Below are positions 10,263 through 19,629 of a stretch of 64,000 nucleotides of DNA, one piece after another. The stretch comes from Lagopus muta (Eukaryota; Chordata; Aves; Galliformes; Phasianidae): positions 2,232,001 to 2,296,000 of the forward strand of contig NC_064443.1 of NCBI RefSeq assembly GCF_023343835.1, written 5' to 3'. Every line of letters begins with the position of its first letter. Position 1 is the first letter of the stretch. Both the position numbers and the translations under genes were made by a program. The notes under the pieces were generated by a model. The model was not told where the DNA came from. It was given only the letters and a program-made list of their open reading frames with translations, and did not search any database.

Positions 10263-10499
10263 CAAACCCAGCCCTCCCCCTGCTGTTGGTTTTCCCTTCC
10301 TGTAAACACCCATCGCTTCCCCGAAATCACAATGCCTCAGCTGTGGCCTTCATTCTTGTAGGGGCAGCTGGCACAGGTACAGCATATCGCAACCGGTTGG
10401 AGACAACACCCATCCTATTATCCAGACTGAAGGACTTCCACTATGGTGCAGCCCAGCGATGGACACGTCCACCAAAGGGCTGGTGATCCCGCACTGCAC

Positions 10500-10660
10500 A
10501 TCAGCACTGTGTCTGTGTGTGTGTGGGGGGGTGACAGACAGCATGCTGCTGTAGCAAACCAGGCAGAGGGGGGCCAGCGTCAGGGGCTCCAGAGCCTGCT
10601 TGGCCATGCAGCTGCCAGAACCGAAAGGGAAAGCACACCCAGCTGCTATGGACGCATTTC
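10500..10660 (-). pseudogene. GBP exon 1 relic (unit 1)
   Basis: The minus strand keeps the GBP N-terminal pattern around PLTLAPLCLV (compare MPAPLCLV in both intact GBPs), preceded on the coding strand by the same purine-rich upstream block as GBP-A. The P-loop part of the exon is gone and a TG-rich microsatellite (about 10506-10527) follows. Remnant of a third GBP start. Equivalent relics lie at about 34022-34182 and 57711-57871. Confidence 0.45.
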
Positions 10661-10779
10661 CTGCTGCTGCTTCCTTTGCTTTACCCAAACAGGGTAGTCC
10701 CAAAATGTGCTGTCCCAAAATGACAACACCTGGAAAGCGTCACAGAATTTATTGCATGGGCAGCTGGCAGGGCACAGGG

Positions 10780-11007
10780 CTACACATGGCTGTCCTCATC
10801 GCTGTCCTCATCGCTGACCTCCTCTTCGCTGTCACTGTCTGACAGCACGAGCTGAAGAGATGTGAGCAGATTACTCAGGAAGTTCACACCCGTGCGGCAC
10901 CATGAGGAGATCTCCATTTCCCTCTTCTCCTTCTGCATCTGCTCCATCATCTGCTGCATTGCCATCTCCATGCGTTTGAAACCCTCGTTCATCAGTGCCT
11001 TGCACTG
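10780..11007 (-). CDS. Orphan GBP terminal exon with acidic tail (unit 1)
   Basis: A 228-nt minus-strand exon begins after a CCCACAG acceptor in phase 0 and runs 75 codons to a stop. The first part matches the GBP last helix (EGFKRMEMAMQQMM, compare [13 protein letters not shown] in GBP-B). It ends in a Ser/Asp/Glu cluster (SDSDSEEEVSDEDSDEDS) not found in GBP-A or GBP-B. An AATAAA lies at 10748-10753, 27 nt past the stop. No other GBP exons with it survive. It is either a relic of a third GBP or, since GBP-B exon 8 ends in phase 0, an alternative last exon of GBP-B, which lies upstream on the same strand. The frame is intact in all three units. Confidence 0.55.
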   Translation of the reverse strand, partial: QCKALMNEGFKRMEMAMQQMMEQMQKEKREMEISSWCRTGVNFLSNLLTSLQLVLSDSDSEEEVSDEDSDEDSHV

Positions 11008-11009
11008 CT

Positions 11010-11605
11010 GTGGGATAGGGAGTGGGGTTGCTGCCACCACACGGTGCCGCGGTGCAGCCACAATGCAACAGCACCACCACCGAGCAGCTTAATGCAGACA
11101 CGGTGTGCTGGGAGCACCACAGAGCAAGTCCATGGTACGTGTGCAACGTGCCAGCATCACCACACACCTTCCTGGCACAGCCACACAGGCCCATGGGGGA
11201 GCTACAGTGTGCTGGTGCCACCACCACACAGCGTCACAAACCTATGGAATAGACATTACATAGCCAGCAATGCCGTCTAACACCATCACGGTGACCACCT
11301 TCACAGCCACAGCATGCCAGTACCACCGCACATCAGAACCATGCTACAGCCACAGTGTGACACTAACAGCACACAACACCACTTTCCCATTACACAATAG
11401 TCATGGTGCAGCCACAGTGCCTCTGTACCGCCACACAACACCTCCATGGTACCGCCATTGTGCTCCAGCGCCACAACCCTGTACCTCCAGTGCCGCAGCC
11501 AAAATGCACCTGTACCACCACACAGTCACACACCATCACGGTACAGCCAGAGTGTGCCTGCACCACTGCACAACAGCATCACTGCCCACCCTCTGCTGCT
11601 GTTTG
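11010..11605. repeat. CACCA-rich degenerate minisatellite (unit 1)
   Basis: Imperfect repeats of about 35-45 bp built from words such as caccaccaca, catggtacag and ccacagtgtg. It begins directly at the orphan GBP exon's acceptor. It resembles the last intron of GBP-B (13427-13541), so it probably arose by expansion of that intron. No gene. Confidence 0.6.
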
Positions 11606-11607
11606 TA

Positions 11608-13053
11608 TGGAGGGAGCTGGTTGATGCAGTTGCTGAACCTCTCTCCATCATCATTGAAATGTCCGGGCTGTCAGGAGATGGAGACTGGAAAAAGGCGAAC
11701 GTAGCTGCCATGCGTAAGAAAGGGGGGAAGGAGAACCCGGGGAAATTCAGGCTGACAAGCCTGATCTGTGTGCCTGGGAAGGTCATGGAGCAGATCGTGG
11801 ATGACACACTAAGGCTCATGAGTGACGACCAGGTGACCCCAGGCAGCTGGCACGGCTTTGCCGAGGGCAGATGGTGCCTGACCTGCCTGGTGGCCTTCTG
11901 TGATGGAGTGACGGCACTGGGGGACAATGGAAAGGCGACTGATGTCACCTACCTGAAGCTGTGCAAGGCCTTTGACGTGGTCCTGCACCGCATCCCTATT
12001 TGTAAAACGGAGAGATGAGTTCAGAAGGTAGACTCTTTGGTGGATAAGAATTGGTTGGATGTTCACAGCCAGGTGGTTGTGCTCAGTGGCTCCATGTCCA
12101 GGTGGAGGCTGGGCTCGAGCCGTGTCCCCAGGGGACCTTCTTGGGGCTGCTGCTCTTCAGCATCTTGGTCAGTGTCGTAGTGGGATTGAGTTGGCTGACA
12201 ACACCACACTGACTGGTGTCGCTGACACAAGAGGAAGAAGGGACGCCATCCACAGGGACCAGGACAGGCTTTGGAAGTAGGCCCACATGAACCTAAGGAG
12301 GTTCAGCAAGGCCCAGTGCAAGGTGCTGCACTTGGGTTGGGGCAATCCCAGATAGATGTGCAGACTGGAGAACTCCATGAGTGCCGCCCTGAGGTAAGGA
12401 GTTGGGTGTCCTGCTGGACAAAAGTTGGACACGAGGCAGCGGTGTGCGCTTGCAGCCCAGAAAGGCCAACTGCATCCTGGGCTGCACCAACAGAGAGTGG
12501 TCAGCAGGCAGGGAGGGGATTGTTGCCCTCTGCTCTGCTCATGAAGATCTTGACCCCCACCACATGAACGATGTGAGGTTTTTGCAGCAGGCCCAGAGGA
12601 GGGCCAGAAAGACGCTCAGAGGGCTGAAGCACCTCTTCCTCTGCAAACACAGGCTGAGAGAGCACGGGTGTTCAGAATGGGGAGGAGAAGGAGAAGGCTC
12701 TGAGGTGACCTCGCTGAGGCCTTTCATTACTGAGGGGCTTATAAGCAGGATGGAGAGTGATTTTTTACACGGTCTGATGGCGATTGGGTAGGGAAGAAAG
12801 GTCTAAAGCTAAAAGAGGGCAGATTTAGGTGAGTAATGAGGAGGAGGTTTTTCACTCAGAGGGCTGTGAGGCGCTGGCACCACTGCCCAAAGCTGTGGGT
12901 GCCCCATCCCTGGAGGTGGGCAAGCCCATGGAGGGGCCTTGGGCAACCAGCCTGCAGCTGAGAGCTTGGCAGCAGAGGGTCTCTGACACCCCTTCCAACC
13001 CAAGCCATACTAGAGTTTGTGATTCCATGATTCTGTGATTCTATGATTCTGTG
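11608..13053 (+). mobile_element. CR1 LINE, 5'-truncated, plus strand (unit 1)
   Basis: Reverse-transcriptase region readable from about 11608 to 12018, with CR1 landmarks in order: GDWKKANVA, GKVMEQI, HGFAEGRWCLT, CKAFDVVLH. Beyond this, pieces of the downstream RT and C-terminal region persist in shifting frames (the ADD motif box is degraded). The 3' end carries the avian CR1 tail with gattctrtg octamers at about 13021-13053. The 5' half is absent, as usual for CR1. Dead copy. Confidence 0.9.
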
Positions 13054-13201
13054 TGATGCCTGTGGTGGCCACCGCTCTGGAACTTAAAATGGAAAGACAC
13101 TCAGCCCCAATAGTCCACCCTCTGCCTCTGCTGCCTTTGCTTTCCTGGAATTAAGCCCCACGCTTCCCTGAAATGACAAGACCCTGGGCAGTGCAACTGG
13201 A

Positions 13202-13207
13202 TTTATT
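13202..13207 (-). terminator. Poly(A) signal of GBP-B (unit 1)
   Basis: AATAAA on the minus strand 31 nt past the GBP-B stop, in a block shared with the relics near 10748 and 17270. A second AATAAA lies inside the last codons (about 13253-13258). Equivalent signals lie at 36724-36729 and 60405-60410. Confidence 0.6.
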
Positions 13208-13237
13208 GCAGGGACAGCTGCTGGGGGACAGTCCACA

Positions 13238-15705
13238 TCACATGGGCCGCAGTTTATTAAAAAGTTTTCCTGCCGCACCAGGCAGGAATGCAGCCAAAAT
13301 GCTCAGAGCTGAGCTAATCCGGGTGTCCCGCTTCCTGTTCTTCTTCTCCTCCTCCAGCTGTGTGATCAGCTCCTGCATGGCTGCTGCCTCACGCTTGAAG
13401 CCCTCCTGCACCAGTGCTTCATACTCCTGTGGACAGGGAGCCATGTTAGTAGCAGCATACAATGCCACAGCACAGCCCAGTGTGCTGCTACGAGCACAGA
13501 ACACATCTGTGGTACGCTTGCAGCACCATCACAGCGCTCACCTTCTTGTGGTGCTCCAATACGCGCCACTGCTCTTCCAGCCACGCACGCTGCTCCTCCT
13601 TCAACTGTTGCTCCAGCTGACGTTTGTGCTCCTCCATGGTGCGCCGCTGCTCCTCCAGCCATGCCTCTGCCGCCTTCTGGGCCGCCTCTGCCTCGGCCGC
13701 TGCTGCCTCCCGCTGCCGCTCCGCCAGCTCCAGCTGCACCTCAGTGGCCTTCAACACCTGTGCCAGCCCCTCGCGCTCCCGCAGGAACACCTCCAGCACC
13801 GCCTCCGCCTGACCGCACAACCATGCGGCACAGTTCCATCGCACCTGGTGCCACCCCACCGCCCTCCCCCACACCCCACTCACCCTGACACCCTTGTCGG
13901 GCCGCCGCTTGTACTCCTCCAGCACGCGGTTCAGGTCCTCCTTGAACAGCTGTGCACCACCAGGCGCCACGTAGTCCCCATTCTGCAGGCGCAGCTCCAC
14001 ATCCCTCCAAAGCTCCTGCAGCACCGCATGGCACCGCTGCTCCGACGCCTCCTCGTTGCGCCGGCAGAACTCGTCCTTGGCCGCCTCCAGCTTGCCCTGT
14101 GCCACAGATCCGTGCTCAAGTGCACGGCCGTGCCTCCAAAACCCCACGGTGTGATGGCAACTCACCACCAGCTCTGCATGGTACTGGCGTTCATGGTCGG
14201 CAAAGGCACGGGACAGGAAGAGGGTGATGGCGCGTTGCTCGCAGTCCCGATGCACGGCCACCAGAGCACTGCGTGAGGCTGTGGGCAGCACCAGGCCGTG
14301 CTCCATGCCCCGCTGGTACTCGGCCACCGCCGCCTCCACTGCTGCACTGTTCTCGGCCCGTGCCAGCGCTGTCACTGCGCTCTCCACGCAGGGCACCGCG
14401 CCGCTGGTGATGGCCGCCACGTATTTCTCCGCCAGGCCTGCCAGCACTGTGAGAGGTGACGGCCACCCACACGTGTCACTGCCACGCATGTGTCCCCGTC
14501 ACCGGCACGCGTCCCCCGCACGCCACCCATTCTCATGCTGCTGCCACTCACCGCTGCCCGTCACCTGGTGCCCACCCAGCAACACCTTCACCGGCGCCTC
14601 CTCCCAGATGTACCGGCAGAAGGCGTCCACCTGCTTCCGGAAGCCTGGCTGCAGCTCGTCCTCCCGCAGCTCCTCCAACCGCTGCAGATCTGCATCAGCT
14701 GCCGGCCGCTCCATCGTGAACAGCTTGCGGCGGGGAAAGAAGTTGCGCAGGCAGCTCCGCAGCTCATTGCGCTCCTTGGCCTTCTTCCCATCCCCTGCAT
14801 TGCCACTGTTAGCACAGAGCCACCGACTGCGGATGCGCACGGTGACGCCTGGGGACACACGCTGGTGGCCATACCGGTCTGCAGTCGCAGTATGTCATCC
14901 AGGTACTCATCCTCACTCAGGGCCCGCAGCTGCAGTGTGAAGTCACGCACGGTCCAGACGAAGCACGGGAAGACGCGGACAAAGTTGGATGTTGGGTTGT
15001 CGTTCTCCTCCCGCACACGGATGTGCTCTGTCAGCTCCGTTACCAGCCTGTGGGACCCACCTCACCCCGTCAGCGTTGTCACTGCAGAACCTTTGTCACA
15101 CCATCACCTCCCTCCCGGCCATCCCCGTACCGCAGCTGCTCCAGTGCCCGCTGGTCAATGGTGCCAATGCTGTTGTACACCAGGGTGCTGGAGAGCAACA
15201 CCGCCAGCGTGAAGATCCAGGCGTCGCTGTCATCGTCATCCTGCACATATATCCAAGTTACTGGGGCTCCACTTCCACGGGGTTTTTGGGACCCCATCAC
15301 CCCTGCACTCACCTTTTTGGGGTCTCCCAACCCCTCGGTGTCCAGCAGCACCAAGGTCACTCCCTGCCGGCGCGGGTGGGGCAGGCACCACATCCAGATG
15401 CCCTTGGTCTCCGCATGCACCGTGGGGCCCAGCGGGAAGCCTGTGGGCAGTGAGCTGTCAGAAATCCCACAAGATGCCCCTCCAAACGCATGGGGTTTCC
15501 CCCTCTGCTCACCAGTGCGTTTCTGCGCCAGCTGATTCATCAGGTAGGACTTCCCAGTGCGGTACAGCCCAGCGATGGCCACCACCACCAGGGGCTGGGT
15601 GACACTGCGCAGCACTGCCAGCGCCCTGCGGTCGAGGGACAGCACGCTGTCCTTGTTGGTCACCAGGCAGAGGGGAGCCGGCATCGGGAGCATCGGAGCG
15701 TCCAT
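13238..15705 (-). CDS. GBP: Guanylate-binding protein GBP-B, unit 1 copy (598 aa)
   Basis: Second intact guanylate-binding GTPase, with the same exon plan: 15513-15705, 15313-15440, 15131-15240, 14875-15047, 14552-14794, 14166-14446, 13884-14096, 13542-13808 and 13238-13426. The first three exons have exactly the same lengths as GBP-A. P-loop GLYRTGKS (46-53, canonical), DTEGLGD (98-104), TVRD (176-179, closest to the usual TLRD). An Asp4 run opens exon 3 (DDDDSDAW). Exon 4 is 45 nt shorter than in GBP-A. The coiled coil (about 455-580) is Glu/Gln/Arg/Ala-rich and the tail is hydrophobic ([10 protein letters not shown]). It ends NKLRPM, with no CaaX box. The start is the Met of the conserved [15 protein letters not shown] leader, 44 nt downstream of a TATA box. 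It lies head-to-tail with GBP-A and is probably interferon-induced, as is usual for the family. Confidence 0.95.
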
Positions 15706-15737
15706 GGTTGTGCTGCTGCCTGCTGTGATCACAGACT

Positions 15738-15754
15738 GGAAACTGCAATATATA
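15738..15754 (-). promoter_or_regulatory. TATA box and GAAACT motif of GBP-B (unit 1)
   Basis: TATATA on the minus strand (15754-15749) 44 bp upstream of the GBP-B ATG, with a half ISRE (GGAAACTG, 15738-15745) between them. The full triple GAAANN element of GBP-A is not found here. Copies lie at 39251-39267 and 62941-62957. Confidence 0.45.
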
Positions 15755-15884
15755 GTGAAGCCAGGTCTCGCTCCTCCCCACCCTCCACATCCTGTGTCTT
15801 TGATTTTCCCTTTTTTCTCTTCCTTTCCTGGAATACTAATTCCCGGAATACGGCTTAATTCACTGAAGTCACATGACCTGTACC

Positions 15885-16140
15885 ATATTGGTGGATTCAC
15901 TGCAGGGACTGCTGGTGGGGATAAGAGCTCCAGCATGCTGCAGCACTTTGCTGACAGTGCCTGACACCTAGCTGGCCACTGAGGGCAGGGACAGCACAAC
16001 CACAGTGCCCATGACACCCATGGCTGCTGGATGCAGCGCTTCTCCTCCTGCAGCCACTTCATCTACAGCTGCAGTACCATTGCCTCATGCCTGAAGCAGT
16101 CCAGCACCAGTGCCTCATGTCCTGTGGGACATGGAGCCAT
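15885..16140 (-). pseudogene. GBP terminal-exon relic (unit 1)
   Basis: Resembles the 3' end of GBP-B: the block near 15900 matches the GBP 3' UTR (ttcactgcagggactgctgg against tttattgcagggacagctgc), and 16030-16140 parallels the last exon up to the ctgtgggacatggagcc acceptor region. The frame is lost. One of several GBP exon fossils upstream of GBP-B. Confidence 0.6.
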
Positions 16141-16385
16141 GCTGCTACTGCCTCACAATGCCAAGGTGCATCCACAATGCCCCGACAGCAGAGCACAGTA
16201 CCTCTATGGTACAGACACAGTGTGCCAGCACCACAACACTGAACCTCCAATGCTGCAGCCAAAATGCACCTGTACCACCACGCAATCACACACCACCACG
16301 GTACAGCCAGAGTGTGCCTGCACCACTGCACAGCAGCCTCACTGTGCTGGCCATGCAGGGCCCAGCCCCTGCTGCTGTTTGTACG
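16141..16385. repeat. CACCA-rich degenerate minisatellite, second block (unit 1)
   Basis: Same word set as 11010-11605, and in the same position relative to a GBP terminal exon and a following CR1 copy. The pair exon-relic + minisatellite + CR1 was therefore duplicated as a block. Confidence 0.6.
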
Positions 16386-16590
16386 GAGTGAGCTGGCTGA
16401 TGCAGTTGCTGAGCCGCCTGGCTGGCAGATGTCCCCAGAGACTGGAAAAAGGCAAACATCGCTGCCATTTGTAAGAAAGGCAGGAAGGAGGACTCGGGAA
16501 CTGCAGGCTGGAAAGCCTCAGCTCTGTGCCTGGGAAGATCGTGGAGCAGAAAGCACTGGAAGACCTGTCAGCTGTCCAGAGCTCTTGCTC
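16386..16590 (+). mobile_element. CR1 LINE fragment (unit 1)
   Basis: Short piece of the CR1 reverse-transcriptase region matching 11608-11790 (ELADAVAEP, then a TGKRQTS-type frame, then a PGKIVEQ-like segment). Paralogous to the CR1 copy downstream of the first minisatellite. Confidence 0.7.
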
Positions 16591-16599
16591 TGGTACCAC

Positions 16600-17262
16600 C
16601 ACCACACAGCCTCATGATGTGTCATGGCACTATGAGCGTGGATAAGAGAATTACAAGACAGATCATCCACCAAGGTGATCTCCTCCAAAAAGGTGATTGC
16701 TCCTGTTGCTGCAGGATATGGCAAAAACTCTTAGGACCATGATTGTGATGAAGGAAGAAGAACCATAGAGTTAACCAATAGAAGGGCCGTGCCCCCAGCC
16801 AGGAGGGGAAAAGGGCAACAGAATATATTGGACTGTGTGGATTCAATAGCGTGGCACATCAGAACAACAGAAACATGAGGCACTGGTGGACACTGGCACG
16901 CAGTGCACTGTGATGTCCTGAAATCAAGGCACAAAACCAATTTGTATTGCTGGGGTGACGGGGGGTTCCCAATAATGACCTGTGTTGGAGGCTGAAATAA
17001 GCCTCACTTGTAAGGACTGGCAAAAGCACCTGATTGTGACTGGCCCGAGGGCTCCATGTATACTTGGTGTCAATTGCCTCAGAAGGAGGAATTTTAAGGA
17101 TCCCAAGGGAAATCGATGGGTATTTGGAATAGCTGCAAACAAAGACAACATCAAGCAGCTGTCTGTCTTGTTTGTCCTGTCAGAAAATCTGGCTGCTACA
17201 AAGGAAAGAGCAGCAGGTACTGATTGCTACAAAAACAGTGCACAGACAGGCAGTACCACACC
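16600..17262 (+). mobile_element. Endogenous retrovirus fossil, protease-pol part (unit 1)
   Basis: Fossil of a galliform-type endogenous retrovirus. Recognisable parts are the retroviral aspartic protease core (LVDTG at about 16881-16895) and the protease/RT junction region (PCILGV and FKDPKG words at about 17050-17110). Only this part of pol remains: no LTRs, gag, env or integrase next to it. Broken by several changes and truncated at both ends; clearly old. It abuts a GBP relic at 17263. Confidence 0.8.
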
Positions 17263-17582
17263 AACAGCATTTACTGCAGGGACAGCTGCTGGGGGACAGG
17301 CTATGTCACACGCTGCAGTCTGTTGAAAAGCTTGACTGCCAGACCAGGCAGGAACATTGCAGAAATGCTCAGAACGTTCAGAGCGGAGCTAACCAAGGGG
17401 CCCACCTCCGTGTTCTCCTTCTGCAGCTGTGTGATCAGCTCCTGCATGGCTGCTGCCTCACGCTTGAAGCCCTCCTTGAATGGCTGTGCACCACCAGGTG
17501 ACACGTAGTCCCCACTCTGCAGGCACAGCTCCACATCCCTCCAAAGCTCCTGCAGCACCGCATGGCACCGCTGCTCAACCAC
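17263..17582 (-). pseudogene. Chimeric GBP relic: exon 7 fused to last exon (unit 1)
   Basis: Minus strand, open from 17582 to a stop at 17301. The first half matches GBP-B exon 7 ([17 protein letters not shown], then YVSPGGAQPFKE) and runs without an intron into the last exon ([16 protein letters not shown], then LPGLAVKLFNRL). The join falls at a shared tccttgaa/KE-F motif, so the deletion between the two exons probably used that short homology. Exon 8 and two introns are missing. The GBP 3' UTR block precedes the stop (17263-17300). Not a full gene, although the frame is still open in units 1 and 2. Confidence 0.7.
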
Positions 17583-17696
17583 GGAGCCCGTGACAGCCCC
17601 GGCTGATGGATGCAGTGCTTCTCCTCCTGCAGCCCCTCTATCTACATCTGCAGCACCATTGCCTCATGCCTGAAGCACTCCTGCATCAGTGCCCCA
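17583..17696 (-). pseudogene. Second GBP terminal-exon relic, cut by CR1 (unit 1)
   Basis: Parallels 16020-16120 almost word for word (ggatgcagtgcttctcctcctgcag and so on), the fossil form of the GBP last exon. It is interrupted at about 17697 by the 3' end of a CR1 element. Confidence 0.5.
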
Positions 17697-18690
17697 TCAC
17701 AGAATCACAAAATCACAGAATTACAGAATTACCAAGGTTGGAAAAGACTTTCAAAATCATCCAGTCAAACATCCACCCATCACCAATAGCACTCACTAAA
17801 CCACGTCCCTCATCACAAAATCCAAACGTTCCTTGAACACCTCCAGGGTCGGTGACTCCACCACCTCCCTGGCAGCCCATTCCACTGCCTGACCACTCTT
17901 TCAGAAAAGTAGCATTTCCCAACATCCAGCCTAAATCTCCCCTGGTGCAACTTGAAGCCATTCCCTCTAGTTCTATCACCAGTTACACGAGAGAAGAGGC
18001 TGATCTCCAGCTCACTGCATCCTCCCTTCAGGTACTTATAGAGAGCAATAGGGTCTCCCCTGAGCCTCCTCTTCTCCAGACTGAACAATGCCAGCTCCTT
18101 CAGCTGCTGCTCATCAGCCTTGTGCTCCAGACCCCTCACCAGCTTTGTTGCCCTTCTTTGAACCTGCTTTGAACAATGTCTTCCTTGCAGTGAGGGGCCC
18201 CAAACTGGACACTGTACTCGAGGTGCTGCTTCACCAGAGCTGAGTACAAGGGGATGATCACTTCCCTGTTCCTGCTGGCAGCACCGTTCCTGATGCGAGC
18301 CAGGCTGCCATTGGCCTTCTTGGACACCCAGGCACAGTGCTGGCCCACGTTCAGCTGAGCATCAATCAATACCCCCAGGTCCATTTCCTCTACGCAGTCC
18401 TCCAGCCACTCCACCCCAAGCCTGTAGCATCGCCTGGGGTTGTTGCAGCCAAAGTGCAGGACCCGGCATTTGGCCTTGTTGAAGCTCATCCCATCGGCTT
18501 CAGCCCAGCATTCCAGCCTGTCCAGATCCCTCTGTAGGGCCTCACTACCCCAGGTAGTACCCCAGGTAGATCCACACTTCCAGCCAACTTGGTGTCATCC
18601 GCAAACTTACTGAGGGTGCATTCAATGCCCTCATCCAGGTCACTAGCAAAGATATCGAAGAGGACAGGTCCCAGCACCGACCCCTAGGGA
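17697..18690 (-). mobile_element. CR1 LINE, 5'-truncated, minus strand (unit 1)
   Basis: Starts with the inverted CR1 tail (cacagaatcacaaaatcacag). Reading leftward from 18677, the C-terminal third of CR1 ORF2 is visible: [14 protein letters not shown] (RT catalytic ADD region), [43 protein letters not shown] and VVRQWNGLP. Frames are interrupted; the element is dead and 5'-truncated. It is inserted in the CACCA minisatellite and GBP relic block. Confidence 0.92.
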
Positions 18691-18890
18691 ACATAGTGCT
18701 GGTACCACCTCACAGTGCCATGATGCAGCCCACATGTCCCAGTAGCCCTGCACATCAACTCCATGGTACAGCCGCAGCATGTAAGCACAACCACACAACC
18801 ACATGGCACAGGAACACCAGAATACCTTTTTACAACCACTTCTCACCTGCAGTACCGCACAGCACCTCCATGGTGCACTCAGCATATATT
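18691..18890. repeat. CACCA-rich minisatellite, continuation beyond CR1 (unit 1)
   Basis: Same words as 11010-11605 (catggtacagccgcag, caccacctcacag). With 17583-17696 it forms the two halves of a relic-plus-minisatellite block split by the CR1 insertion. Confidence 0.55.
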
Positions 18891-19354
18891 CATATTGATA
18901 CAAGTTACAGTGATATTATTAGCTTGGTAATGTTCATCGATAAATAGCCTTGTAGCTTGTTTATAAAACAGGAAGAACCTGTGCCCTGGTACCAAGGAGC
19001 TAACAATCAAATACTGAACTCCTTATAAGGAGTTATAACTTATAACTCCAGATAAGGAAGTTCTGCTTGAATCAGCTTATTTTGTGAAAGCAAATATTGT
19101 GCAATCAAGGCAAGAAGATAACTGAATGTGTGTGAAGATCAGATTCAACCAGCAAACACAGTGAGAGACAGTACTGACTTCATCCACCACAAAAAGACCG
19201 AGCATGTGCAAGGAGCTCTACATTAATCATTCTGGGGGAAGCAGTGAATAGGTATGTACTGCCTGGGAAAATGTTTTCATATAAAGCACAAGTGATGTAT
19301 CTAGGCTGAAGCTCTTTTATACCAGGTATGCATGATAGGAGGAGCCTAATCATT
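18891..19354. other. AT-richer unassigned stretch (unit 1)
   Basis: Unlike its GC-rich surroundings. It contains a short inverted repeat (ctccttataaggag) and TATA-like words, and could be a fragment of an LTR. No ends or coding parts are recognised. Same at 42404-42864. Confidence 0.3.
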
Positions 19355-19620
19355 GTTGAGATGGTGTCATTGTGTCACGGGGTGGTGTCGTTGTATGCTG
19401 TGATCATGTCTTCGTGTCACTGTGCTGTGGGTGGTGTCGCAGGGTCAGGATCGTGCTGACGCTGTGCTTTGTGATGGTACTGTCTCACCATACAACGCTA
19501 CCATCCTGCCAAGTGTTGGGCTCACTGTACCGCGTGGTGGTGTCACTGTGTCATGGGTGGTGCCGGCACTGTGATTCGGACGTGGCGTGGTGTCACCGAT
19601 GCCGAGGATGTGGGTAGGTT
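19355..19620. repeat. GTGGTG-rich minisatellite, inverted orientation (unit 1)
   Basis: Words such as gtggtgtcactgtgtcatgg are the reverse complement type of the CACCA minisatellite found to the left, so this is an inverted or independently expanded block. Copy at 42865-43130. Confidence 0.45.
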
Positions 19621-19629
19621 GACCTGACA

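Noticed and set aside
9506-10486. 326-codon plus-strand open frame (repeated at 33029 and 56717)
   Set aside because: Antisense to GBP-A exons 1-3 and their introns. The minus strand carries the recognisable GTPase motifs, and the plus frame has only the biased Pro/Ser/His composition of a shadow.
11010-11605. Possible CRISPR-like array of regular repeats
   Set aside because: Repeats are degenerate and adjacent, with no constant spacer length, and the genome is avian. It is a decayed minisatellite.
13173-14276. 367-codon plus-strand open frame (repeated at 60376)
   Set aside because: Antisense to GBP-B exons 6-9. The Leu/Gln/Pro runs come from the reverse complement of the Glu/Gln-rich coiled coil.
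17583-18690. Plus-strand open frames (for example 17852-18172) as a gene
   Set aside because: They are the antisense of CR1 ORF2, whose reverse-transcriptase words read clearly on the minus strand.
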